From Ornithinicoccus halotolerans (GTDB taxonomy: Bacteria; Actinomycetota; Actinomycetes; Actinomycetales; Dermatophilaceae): a DNA stretch of 39,301 bases. The notes under the pieces were generated by a model. It saw nothing but the letters and a program-made list of their open reading frames with translations. It ran no database searches and was not told the origin of the DNA. Made by a program: the position numbers and the translations under genes. This document shows positions 31,603 through 38,330 of this stretch, piece after piece (the stretch's first letter is position 1; each line of letters opens with the position of its first letter). The DNA lies in NCBI RefSeq assembly GCF_009602535.1, contig NZ_WIQI01000019.1:1-39301 (forward strand). The letters run 5' to 3'.

Positions 31603-33213
31603 TCAGTGGTCGTGCCGGCCGTGCTGGCCGTGCCCGGTGGCGGCTCCGGCCGCCCCGCCCGTTCCGGGGCCCGCCAGCTCCCCGTCCTCGGCCACGACGA
31701 ACTGGCCCATCATGCCCTCGTCCTCGTGGCGGAGCAGGTGGCAGTGGTACATGTACGGGACCGAGGTGTCCCCGGCCGGTCCCGCGTGGTCGCGGAAGGT
31801 CATCAGGAGCCGCATCGTGCTTCCCGGCGCCAGCAGCACGGTGTCCTTCAAGCCGGCCAGCCCCGGCCCGGGCTCGCGCCCGTCGACCCCGAGCACGTGG
31901 AACTGCACGTCGTGGACGTGGAAGCTGTGCGGCTCACCGCCGGCGTTGCGGACCTCCCAGACCTCGGTGTCCCCCAGCCCGACCACCTCGTCGATGCGCT
32001 CCATGTCCATCCGCTTGCCGTTGATCTGCCGGCCCTGCAGCTCGAACGAGCGCGTCCGCACGGCGTCGGCCTCGTCCCCGGCGTGGTCAGCGATGTCGGG
32101 CACCAGCGGGTCGGGCACCTCCGGGGAGGGCTGCAGCTCCGCGGCCGCCCGCAGCTGCATGACGTCCAGCCGGTCCGCACCGCCGACCTGCCGGTCGCTG
32201 AGCCCGCCTCCGCTGACGTGGCCCGGCTGGCTGCGCAGCACCCGGGTCTCCCCGGGCTGCATGGTGACGACCACCTCGGCCCGCTCGCCCGGGGAGAGCA
32301 GCACCGCGTCGGTCCGGTGCGGCTCCGGCAGCAGCCCGCCGTCGCTGGCGATCTGCACCAGGGGCGACCCGTCGTCGAGCCCGAACGCGTAGGTGCGGTG
32401 GATCGAGGCGTTGAGCAGCCGCAGCCGCACCCGCTCGGTGGTCACCTCCAGGTAGGGGCCCACCGTCCCGTTGACCAGCACGGTGCTGCCCCGGTCCCGC
32501 CCCTCCTCCAGCCGGCCGGAGTCCTCCAGGGAGACGTCCTGCACGATCACCGGCACGTCGTCGACCCCGTACTCGCGGGGCAGGTCCAGTGCCTGCTCCA
32601 CGGGGTCGTCGAGGATGAACATCCCGGCCAGCCCGCGCGCCACGTGGTCGGCCGTCTCCCCGTGCGGGTGGGGGTGGTACCAGAGCGTGGCGGCCGGCTG
32701 GTCGACCGTCCACTCCGGGGTCCAGGTGCCGCCGGGCTCGACCGGCTGGTGGGGCCCGCCGTCCATCGCCGCCGGCAGGTGCATGCCGTGCCAGTGCACC
32801 GAGGTGGTCTTCGGCAGCTCGTTGTCGACCTCGACCCTCACCTGCTCGCCGCGGCCGGCGCGCAGGGTGGGACCGAGGTGGGCGCCGTTGAAGCCCCAGG
32901 TTGCGGCGGTGCCGGACCCACCGAGGTCGGAGCGGCCCTCCTGGGCGGTGAGCGAGAACACCCGCCGGCCCTGCTCGTCGACCCGCGACTCGGCCAGCGG
33001 CGGGACGGCCAGGGCCCGGTCGAACTCGACCTCGCCGACGGTGTCGATCGGCCGCAGCGCGAACCAGGCCACCGCCAGGCCGCCACCCACGAGGAGCAGC
33101 ACGAACCCGACGACCGCGGCGGTGACCGCGAGCAGGACACGGGCCGGGGAGCGCCGGCGGCGGCGCGGGGCGGGTGGGACCGGCGGGTAGGGGGGACGGG
33201 TGGGGGTGGTCAC
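31603..33213 (-). CDS. Membrane-anchored multicopper oxidase
   Basis: 536-aa oxidase with a Pro-rich cytoplasmic N-terminus, R-R-R-R-R and one membrane anchor (about 22-52) rather than a cleavable twin-Arg signal. Cupredoxin-type copper ligands are all visible: H140-W-H142-G, WYHPHPHG (180-185), HSFHVHDVQFHVL, and the C-terminal YHCHLLRHEDEGMM with the type 1 copper Cys and Met. The tail GHGQHGRHDH is His-rich and may bind metal. It probably oxidises organic substrates or Cu(I) outside the membrane. GTG 33213 has GGAGG seven bases upstream. It is divergent from the carbamate kinase gene. Confidence 0.88.
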   Translation of the reverse strand: MTTPTRPPYPPVPPAPRRRRRSPARVLLAVTAAVVGFVLLLVGGGLAVAWFALRPIDTVGEVEFDRALAVPPLAESRVDEQGRRVFSLTAQEGRSDLGGSGTAATWGFNGAHLGPTLRAGRGEQVRVEVDNELPKTTSVHWHGMHLPAAMDGGPHQPVEPGGTWTPEWTVDQPAATLWYHPHPHGETADHVARGLAGMFILDDPVEQALDLPREYGVDDVPVIVQDVSLEDSGRLEEGRDRGSTVLVNGTVGPYLEVTTERVRLRLLNASIHRTYAFGLDDGSPLVQIASDGGLLPEPHRTDAVLLSPGERAEVVVTMQPGETRVLRSQPGHVSGGGLSDRQVGGADRLDVMQLRAAAELQPSPEVPDPLVPDIADHAGDEADAVRTRSFELQGRQINGKRMDMERIDEVVGLGDTEVWEVRNAGGEPHSFHVHDVQFHVLGVDGREPGPGLAGLKDTVLLAPGSTMRLLMTFRDHAGPAGDTSVPYMYHCHLLRHEDEGMMGQFVVAEDGELAGPGTGGAAGAATGHGQHGRHDH

Positions 33214-33386
33214 GGCGATGCCTCCGTAGCGGCGTGGGACGACTGCCTGTCCACCATCGCCCCTGGTCACCGCCGTGGCGGCCGGTTCCAGGGTCGCGTC
33301 CGGGTCGCGCTCAGGGGCGGCTCCGGGGGGTCCCTGGCCAGCGGGCTGCATACTGGCCTCCTCGCCGAGGGAGAGGAGAGCCGGAC

Positions 33387-34304
33387 GTGCGCATCGTGGT
33401 GGCGCTGGGAGGCAACGCCCTGCTGCGGCGCGGGCAGGTGCCCGACGCCGACGCCCAGGTGGAGAACATCCGGGCGGCGGCCCGTGCGCTCGCCCCGCTG
33501 ACCGACGACCACGAGGTGGTCATCACCCACGGCAACGGCCCGCAGGTGGGCGTGCTGGCGATGGAGAGCGCCGCCGACCCGCGGCTGACGCGGTCCTACC
33601 CGTTCGACGCGCTGGGGGCGATGACGCAGGGGCTGATCGGCTACTGGATCCTGCAGGCGATGGGCAACGAGCGCCCCTACCGGCAGTTCGCCTCGATCAT
33701 CAACCAGACCCTGGTGGACGCCGAGGACCCGGCGTTCGAGGACCCGACCAAGTTCGTCGGGGAGTCCTTCTCCGAGGAGGACGCACGCACGCTCGCCGAC
33801 CGGCACGGCTGGCAGGTGCGCCGGGACGGCGACCAGTGGCGCCGGGTGGTGGCCTCTCCGCGGCCGCGGGAGATCATCGAGACCAAGCTGATCGACCACC
33901 TGCTCGACGAGTCGATCATCGTCGTCTGCGCCGGCGGCGGCGGCGTGCCGGTCGTGCGCACCGGCACCGGTGACCTGCGGGGCGTCGAGGCGGTCATCGA
34001 CAAGGACCTGTCCGCGGCGCTGCTCGCCCAGCGGCTGAAGGCCGACCGGCTGCTCGTGCTCACCGACGTGGCGGCGGTCGTGGCCGGCTACGGCACGCCG
34101 GAGGCGACGCCCATCCGGCACACGACGCCCGGGCAGCTACGCGCGATGGACTTCCCGGCCGGCTCGATGGGGCCGAAGGTGGAGGCGGTGTGCCGGTTCG
34201 TCGAGAGCAGCGGCAGGGCCGCAGCGATCGGCAGCCTCGCGCACGCCGTCGACCTCGCGACCGGCACGCAGGGGACCTACGTCACCCCCGACCAGGACCG
34301 GTAG
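33387..34304 (+). CDS. arcC: Carbamate kinase
   Basis: 305-aa kinase interconverting carbamoyl phosphate plus ADP with carbamate plus ATP. Family motifs are IVVALGGNALLRRGQ, HGNGPQVG, ALGAMTQGLIGYWILQA, VCAGGGGVPVV, EAVIDKDLSAALLA and GSMGPKVEA. Length is normal (about 310). No arcA or arcB genes lie nearby, so the enzyme is encoded alone here. GTG 33387 follows GGAGAGGAG at suitable distance. It is divergent from the multicopper oxidase. Confidence 0.94.
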   Translation: MRIVVALGGNALLRRGQVPDADAQVENIRAAARALAPLTDDHEVVITHGNGPQVGVLAMESAADPRLTRSYPFDALGAMTQGLIGYWILQAMGNERPYRQFASIINQTLVDAEDPAFEDPTKFVGESFSEEDARTLADRHGWQVRRDGDQWRRVVASPRPREIIETKLIDHLLDESIIVVCAGGGGVPVVRTGTGDLRGVEAVIDKDLSAALLAQRLKADRLLVLTDVAAVVAGYGTPEATPIRHTTPGQLRAMDFPAGSMGPKVEAVCRFVESSGRAAAIGSLAHAVDLATGTQGTYVTPDQDR

Positions 34305-34308
34305 CGGC

Positions 34309-34611
34309 TCAGTCGCCGCGCAGCGCCTCGGCCATGGGGCCGAGCGGCGGCTCCCACTGCCGCACCTCGACCGCGGTGACCAGGCCCTGCTGCTGGAACG
34401 GGTCCTCGCGCAGCAGCTCGCGGACCTCGTCGGCACTCCCGCCGCGCATGATCAGCAGCGCGGCCGGCTCACCGTCGTCCTGGAAGGCGCCGGCCGCGAC
34501 CAGGGTGCCCTCCTCCCCCAGCCCGGTGAGGAACTCCCGGTGCGCCGGACGGTGCTCCATCCGGGTCTCGGTGTCGTCGGAGTACTCGTAGCGCACGGCA
34601 TAGGTGGTCAT
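34309..34611 (-). CDS. YciI family protein
   Basis: 100-aa protein with a ferredoxin-like fold. It begins MTTYAVRYEYSDDTETR, then has HRPAHREFLTGLGEEGTLVAAGAFQDD (the YciI histidine/aspartate active-site pattern) and the REDPFQQQGLV segment typical of the family. The role is unknown; some YciI proteins act on catabolic intermediates. ATG 34611 is used. The 3' end is five bases from the convergent carbamate kinase stop. Confidence 0.85.
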   Translation of the reverse strand: MTTYAVRYEYSDDTETRMEHRPAHREFLTGLGEEGTLVAAGAFQDDGEPAALLIMRGGSADEVRELLREDPFQQQGLVTAVEVRQWEPPLGPMAEALRGD

Positions 34612-34619
34612 GACCCTCG

Positions 34620-34625
34620 ATGCTA
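34620..34625 (-). promoter_or_regulatory. Putative -10 element
   Basis: Minus-strand TAGCAT lies eight bases before ATG 34611 of the YciI gene; a GAGGG stretch also lies between, so a short leader is possible. Confidence 0.3.
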
Positions 34626-34735
34626 CGGGTAGCTCGGTGCGTGGGCTGGTGCTCCTGGGCACCGTCTTCCAGACGCCCGCTCGCCGGGGACCTGGCGCGG
34701 ATCCGGCTGCCACCCCGCCGCCGCGGCGGCACGCC

Positions 34736-35836
34736 CTAGCCGCGGGAAGCGCTCGCGGCGTCGAGCGCCTGCGCCAGGTCGGCCCACAGGTCCTCGGCGT
34801 GCTCGATGCCGACCGACAGCCGGAGCAGCCCCTCCGGCACCGTGTCCGCCTCGGCCGCGTGGCGGCGACGGCGCTCCAGCTGCGACTCCACCCCGCCGAG
34901 GCTGGTCGAGTGGGTCCAGACCCGCACCGCCCCGGCCACGCGTTCGCCCGCCTCGGCGCCGTCCACCTCGATCGCGACGATCGCTCCCCACCCGGGGTAG
35001 CGCACCTTCGTGACGGCGGGGTGGCCGGCGGCACGCTCGGCGATCAGCGCTGCGGTCCGGCCGGCCCGCTCGAGCCGGACGTCGAGCGTGCGCATGCCTC
35101 GCAGCGCCAGCCAGGCCTCCATCGGCCCGGGGATGGCGCCAGCCAGGGTGCGGTGCCGGTGCAGCCGCTCGTGCAGCTCCCGCCCCTGCTCCGTGTCGGC
35201 GGTGACGGTCGCGCCGAGCACCAGGTCGGAGTGCCCGGCGAGGTACTTGGTCACCGAGTGCAGGACCACGTCGACCCCGTCGGCGAGGGGTTGCCGCAGC
35301 AGCGGTGTGGCGAACGTGTTGTCGCAGACGGTGAGCGTCCCCGCCGCGCGCGCAGCGGCGGCCAGCCGCGGCAGGTCCGGCACCTCCAGCATCGGGTTGG
35401 TGGCGGTCTCGAGCAGCAACAGGTCGGCCCCCTCCAGCGCCGCCTCGACCTGGTCGGCGTCGGCGATGTCGACCCGGCGCACCTGGACGCCCCCGGCGGC
35501 CTCCCGCTCGGCGAGGTTGGCCAACGTCCCGCTGTAGGCGTGCCGCGGCGCCACCACCACGCCACCGTGCGGGACCAGGGCGAGCACGGCCGCCACCGCC
35601 GCCAGGCCGGACCCGAACGCCAGCGCCCGCCCGCCCTCCAGCGACCCGAGCGTCTCCTCCAGCGGCTCCCACGTGGGGTTGCTGACGCGGGCGTAGTCGA
35701 CCGGGCCGTCGGCGATGTAGGTGCTGGTGAAGACCAGCGGCGGGTTCACCGGGGCGCCGGGCTGCCGGTCGGGCCGGCCCGCCGCCACGGTCCGGGTCGC
35801 CGGGTGCAGGTCGTGGGGCTCGCGCGCGTCGGTCAC
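34736..35836 (-). CDS. Trans-sulfuration PLP enzyme (cystathionine gamma-synthase/lyase type)
   Basis: 366-aa PLP enzyme of the Cys/Met metabolism family. Visible are PPLVFTSTY with Y-A-R phosphate-site residues (48-50), SGLAAVAAVLALV, the ring-stacking Y101 region (HAYSGT), LLLLETATNPMLEVPD, CDNTFATP with D172, and SVTKYLAGHSD with the PLP lysine K197. The C-terminal RLSVGIEHAEDLWADLAQAL is typical. It is shorter than usual (about 380-400), and the sequence does not separate synthase from gamma-lyase. GTG 35836 follows a TACCCT hexamer by seven bases. Confidence 0.87.
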   Translation of the reverse strand: MTDAREPHDLHPATRTVAAGRPDRQPGAPVNPPLVFTSTYIADGPVDYARVSNPTWEPLEETLGSLEGGRALAFGSGLAAVAAVLALVPHGGVVVAPRHAYSGTLANLAEREAAGGVQVRRVDIADADQVEAALEGADLLLLETATNPMLEVPDLPRLAAAARAAGTLTVCDNTFATPLLRQPLADGVDVVLHSVTKYLAGHSDLVLGATVTADTEQGRELHERLHRHRTLAGAIPGPMEAWLALRGMRTLDVRLERAGRTAALIAERAAGHPAVTKVRYPGWGAIVAIEVDGAEAGERVAGAVRVWTHSTSLGGVESQLERRRRHAAEADTVPEGLLRLSVGIEHAEDLWADLAQALDAASASRG

Positions 35837-35843
35837 GAGCGGC

Positions 35844-35849
35844 AGGGTA
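35844..35849 (-). promoter_or_regulatory. Putative -10 element, leaderless
   Basis: Minus-strand TACCCT lies seven bases before GTG 35836 of the trans-sulfuration enzyme gene, with no Shine-Dalgarno sequence. Confidence 0.4.
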
Positions 35850-35870
35850 GCCGCCGCGTCCGGCCGGCCC

Positions 35871-36422
35871 TCAGGCGCTCTCGCCCGCCTGCCGGGCCCG
35901 GTAGGCCTGCGCGGCCATCCGGTTGCCGCAGCCAGCACCGCAGTAGCGGCGGGACCGGTTGCGGGAGAGGTCGACGAGGACGTCGTCGCAGTCGGGGGCA
36001 TCACAGCTGTGCAACCGTTCGGTCTCCCCGAGCCGGATCACGTCGACGAGCGCCATCGCGGTCTCGACCGCCATCCGGGTCGCCAGCGGCTCCTCCGAGC
36101 TCACGGCGTGGATGTGCCAGCTGAAGGAGTCGTGCCGCACCAGCTGCGGCAGCGCCTGGTGCTCGCGCAGCAGCTCGTTGACCAGGCCGACCATGGTCTC
36201 CTCGTCGGAGGTCCAGATGCCGCGCAGCCGCGGGCGCAGCCGGCGGACGGCGGCCAGCTCGGCCTCGTCGTGGGTGCGGCTACCGGTGAACTCCCACTCG
36301 GCCACGAAGTCGTCCAGGGCCGCCACGGAGTCCAGCTCGTCGGTGTCGTCACCGCCGCCGACGCTGTTGACGAGGGCGGCGGCACTCAGCAGGACCACCT
36401 CGGTGTCATGAGCGAAATGCAC
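35871..36422 (-). CDS. CGNR zinc-finger transcriptional regulator
   Basis: 183-aa protein. The N-terminal domain (about 1-125) is the ABATE/DUF1470-type helical domain (AHDTEVVLLSAAALVNS...DDFVAEWEFTGSRTHDEAELAAVRRLRPRLR). The C-terminal CGNR finger (about 136-165) has LHSCDAPDCDDVLVDLSRNRSRRYC-type spacing ending CGAGCGNR, with zinc cysteines, and probably binds DNA. The GTG start at 36422 has GGAG five bases upstream; ATG 36455 would lie inside the inverted repeat at 36449-36482. It is divergent from the EamA transporter, which it may control. Confidence 0.84.
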   Translation of the reverse strand: MHFAHDTEVVLLSAAALVNSVGGGDDTDELDSVAALDDFVAEWEFTGSRTHDEAELAAVRRLRPRLRGIWTSDEETMVGLVNELLREHQALPQLVRHDSFSWHIHAVSSEEPLATRMAVETAMALVDVIRLGETERLHSCDAPDCDDVLVDLSRNRSRRYCGAGCGNRMAAQAYRARQAGESA

Positions 36423-36448
36423 CTTGACTCCTGACGTCGGCGGGGGTA

Positions 36449-36482
36449 GCGTCATTAGCGTACTGCAATTTGCTTATGACGC
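36449..36482. promoter_or_regulatory. Operator-like inverted repeat between the CGNR and EamA genes
   Basis: GCGTCATTAG and CTTATGACGC pair at 9 of 10 positions around 14 bases. It forms an AT-rich island in very GC-rich DNA, 27 bases from the CGNR start and 46 bases before the EamA start. Confidence 0.55.
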
Positions 36483-36527
36483 CGGCGGGTGCGCCTGCCA
36501 CCAGAGTACGAGGAGTGGGAGGACGCC

Positions 36528-37538
36528 ATGGAGCGCCGCATCGTCACCGGGCTGGCGCTCGGTCTGGTCGCCGCGGTCTCGTTCGGGTCCTCCGGCGCGC
36601 TGGCCAAGGGACTGCTCGAGTCGGGATGGACCCCGGCGGCGGCCGTCACCTGGCGGGTCGGGGTCGCGGCGCTGATCCTGGCCCTCCCGGCCTGCTACCA
36701 GATGCGCGGCCACTGGAGCCTCCTGCGGCGCGGCTGGACGAGCGTAGCCGCGTTCGGGCTGATGGCGGTGGCGTTCTGCCAGCTGTCCTACTTCTTCGCG
36801 ATCGAGCGCGTGAGCGTCGGGGTCGGGATGTTGCTGGAGTACCTCGGCATCGTGCTCGTCGTCGGGTGGCTGTGGCTGCGGCACCACCAGCGACCGAGGC
36901 CGCTCACGCTGGCCGGCGTCGGCCTGGCCGTTGCCGGGCTGCTGCTGGTGCTCGACGTGTTCGGCGCGGTCCAGGTGGACCCGGTCGGCGTGCTGTGGGG
37001 CCTGGGTGCGGCCGCGGGCCTGGCCACCTTCTTCATCGTGTCGGCGGACGAGAGCACGGGGCTGCCGCCGCTCGTGGTCGCCTCGTTCGGCCTGGCCGTG
37101 GGTGCAGCCGCCCTCCTCACCGCCGGCGCCCTCGGCATCCTCCCGATGCGTTCCCCGGCCGTGACGGTCGGGCTCGCCGGCGTGCTGGTCCCGGCCTGGG
37201 TGGCGGTGGCCGTGCTCGGCGTCGTCACCGGGGCGCTGGCCTACGCAGCCGGGGTGGCGGCGACGCGCCGCCTCGGCTCCAAGCTCGCCTCGTTCGTCGG
37301 GCTGACCGAGGTGCTGGCCGCGGTGCTGTTCGCCTGGCTGCTGCTCGGCGAGGTGCCGGCACCGGTCCAGCTGGCCGGCGGCGCGCTGATCCTCGCCGGC
37401 GTGGTGGCGGTCAAGCTGGACGAGCGCAGCCCGGTCGGCGACTCCCGACCGGCGGGCTCCCCGGCCCGTCGCCGCGGGCTGCGGCGGAGCCGGCCCTCCG
37501 CCCCGGTGGTCGCAGCCCAGCAGACGTCCCCGCAGTAG
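36528..37538 (+). CDS. EamA family transporter (DMT superfamily)
   Basis: 336-aa membrane protein with two five-helix EamA repeats (about ten hydrophobic segments; first repeat ends near residue 145, second near 295). Repeat 1 has GLVAAVSFGSSGALAKGLLESG and repeat 2 has GLGAAAGLATFFIVSADES; the C-terminal GAVLFAWLLLGEVP-type helix is canonical. The last 35 residues are basic and cytoplasmic. It is a metabolite or drug exporter or importer of unknown substrate. ATG 36528 follows GAGGAGTGGGAGGA; an in-frame ATG at 36489 lies upstream. It is divergent from the CGNR regulator. Confidence 0.86.
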   Translation: MERRIVTGLALGLVAAVSFGSSGALAKGLLESGWTPAAAVTWRVGVAALILALPACYQMRGHWSLLRRGWTSVAAFGLMAVAFCQLSYFFAIERVSVGVGMLLEYLGIVLVVGWLWLRHHQRPRPLTLAGVGLAVAGLLLVLDVFGAVQVDPVGVLWGLGAAAGLATFFIVSADESTGLPPLVVASFGLAVGAAALLTAGALGILPMRSPAVTVGLAGVLVPAWVAVAVLGVVTGALAYAAGVAATRRLGSKLASFVGLTEVLAAVLFAWLLLGEVPAPVQLAGGALILAGVVAVKLDERSPVGDSRPAGSPARRRGLRRSRPSAPVVAAQQTSPQ

Positions 37539-37592
37539 GCGCCGGCCCCCACCGGAGCGCCCGGCGGCGACCGGTCGGCCTCGCTGGTGGCC

Positions 37593-38255
37593 TCAGCGCT
37601 GGACGGCGTCCAGCGCCTCCTCGATCGGCGTCGCACCGTTGTTGAACTCGACGGTCACGCCGGCCAGCCCGGGTCGCGCCACCGTCTGGCGGATCACCTC
37701 CGCGACGTCGGCGCGCGACACCTCACCCTTGTCGACCCCCTCGGAGACGCCCGGCACCTCGATCCGGCCGGTCGGCTCCTCCGTCGTCAGCCGGCTCGGG
37801 GCGAGGATCGTCCAGGCCAGCCCGCTCTCCCGCAGGTGGGCGTCGGCGGCGGCCTTGGCGTCGGCGTAGGGGAAGAACGCGGCGTCCTCGGGCACGCCGT
37901 GGTCCGGCCCCGCGCCGAAGTAGGACACCATCAGGTAGCGGCTCACCCCGGCCTGCGCGGCCGCGTCCATGGACCGGATGGCGGCGTCGCGGTCCACCGC
38001 ATAGGTCCGCTGCGGGTTGCCGCCGCCCGCGCCGGCGGACCAGATGGCCACAATGACGCCCTCCAGCAGTCGGACGACGCCGTCGATGTCCAGCTGCTCG
38101 ACATCGGCCAGCACCGGGCGGGCGCCGGTCTGGGCGACCTCGTCCTCGTGGGCCGGGTTGCGGATGATCGCGTCGACCTCGTGCCCGTCCTGCACCAGCA
38201 GCGGCTCGAGCCTGCGGGCGATCTTGCCGTGTCCTCCGAAGATGGCGATGCGCAT
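37593..38255 (-). CDS. NAD(P)-binding atypical SDR (NAD(P)H-binding protein)
   Basis: 220-aa Rossmann-fold protein. The nucleotide-binding loop is IFGGHGKIARRL (residues 5-16), a variant of G-x-x-G-x-I/A. Further family marks are VDAIIRNPAHE, ARPVLADVEQLD, AGAGGGNPQRTYAVDRDAA and SYFGAGPDHG; the Y-A-D-A-K motif (YADAKAAAD) supplies the YxxxK pair. Length is normal for NAD(P)H-binding (YwnB-like) proteins. It may act in redox or stress metabolism, but no substrate is evident. It converges with the EamA gene. Confidence 0.85.
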   Translation of the reverse strand: MRIAIFGGHGKIARRLEPLLVQDGHEVDAIIRNPAHEDEVAQTGARPVLADVEQLDIDGVVRLLEGVIVAIWSAGAGGGNPQRTYAVDRDAAIRSMDAAAQAGVSRYLMVSYFGAGPDHGVPEDAAFFPYADAKAAADAHLRESGLAWTILAPSRLTTEEPTGRIEVPGVSEGVDKGEVSRADVAEVIRQTVARPGLAGVTVEFNNGATPIEEALDAVQR

Positions 38256-38330
38256 GGTCGGGCAACACGGATCGGGTCCGAGTCCTTCCCCGGCGCCCGT
38301 GGCACCCTCGACGCCCTCACGCCGGCGGGA

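Noticed and set aside
30551-33501. Long plus-strand frames across ThpR and the multicopper oxidase
   Set aside because: They are antisense shadows of well-supported genes with low-complexity translations and no domain.
34717-34730. Palindrome GCCGCCGCGGCGGC after the trans-sulfuration enzyme gene
   Set aside because: It could form only a short stem without a T-run; purely GC and probably chance, though a weak terminator is not excluded.
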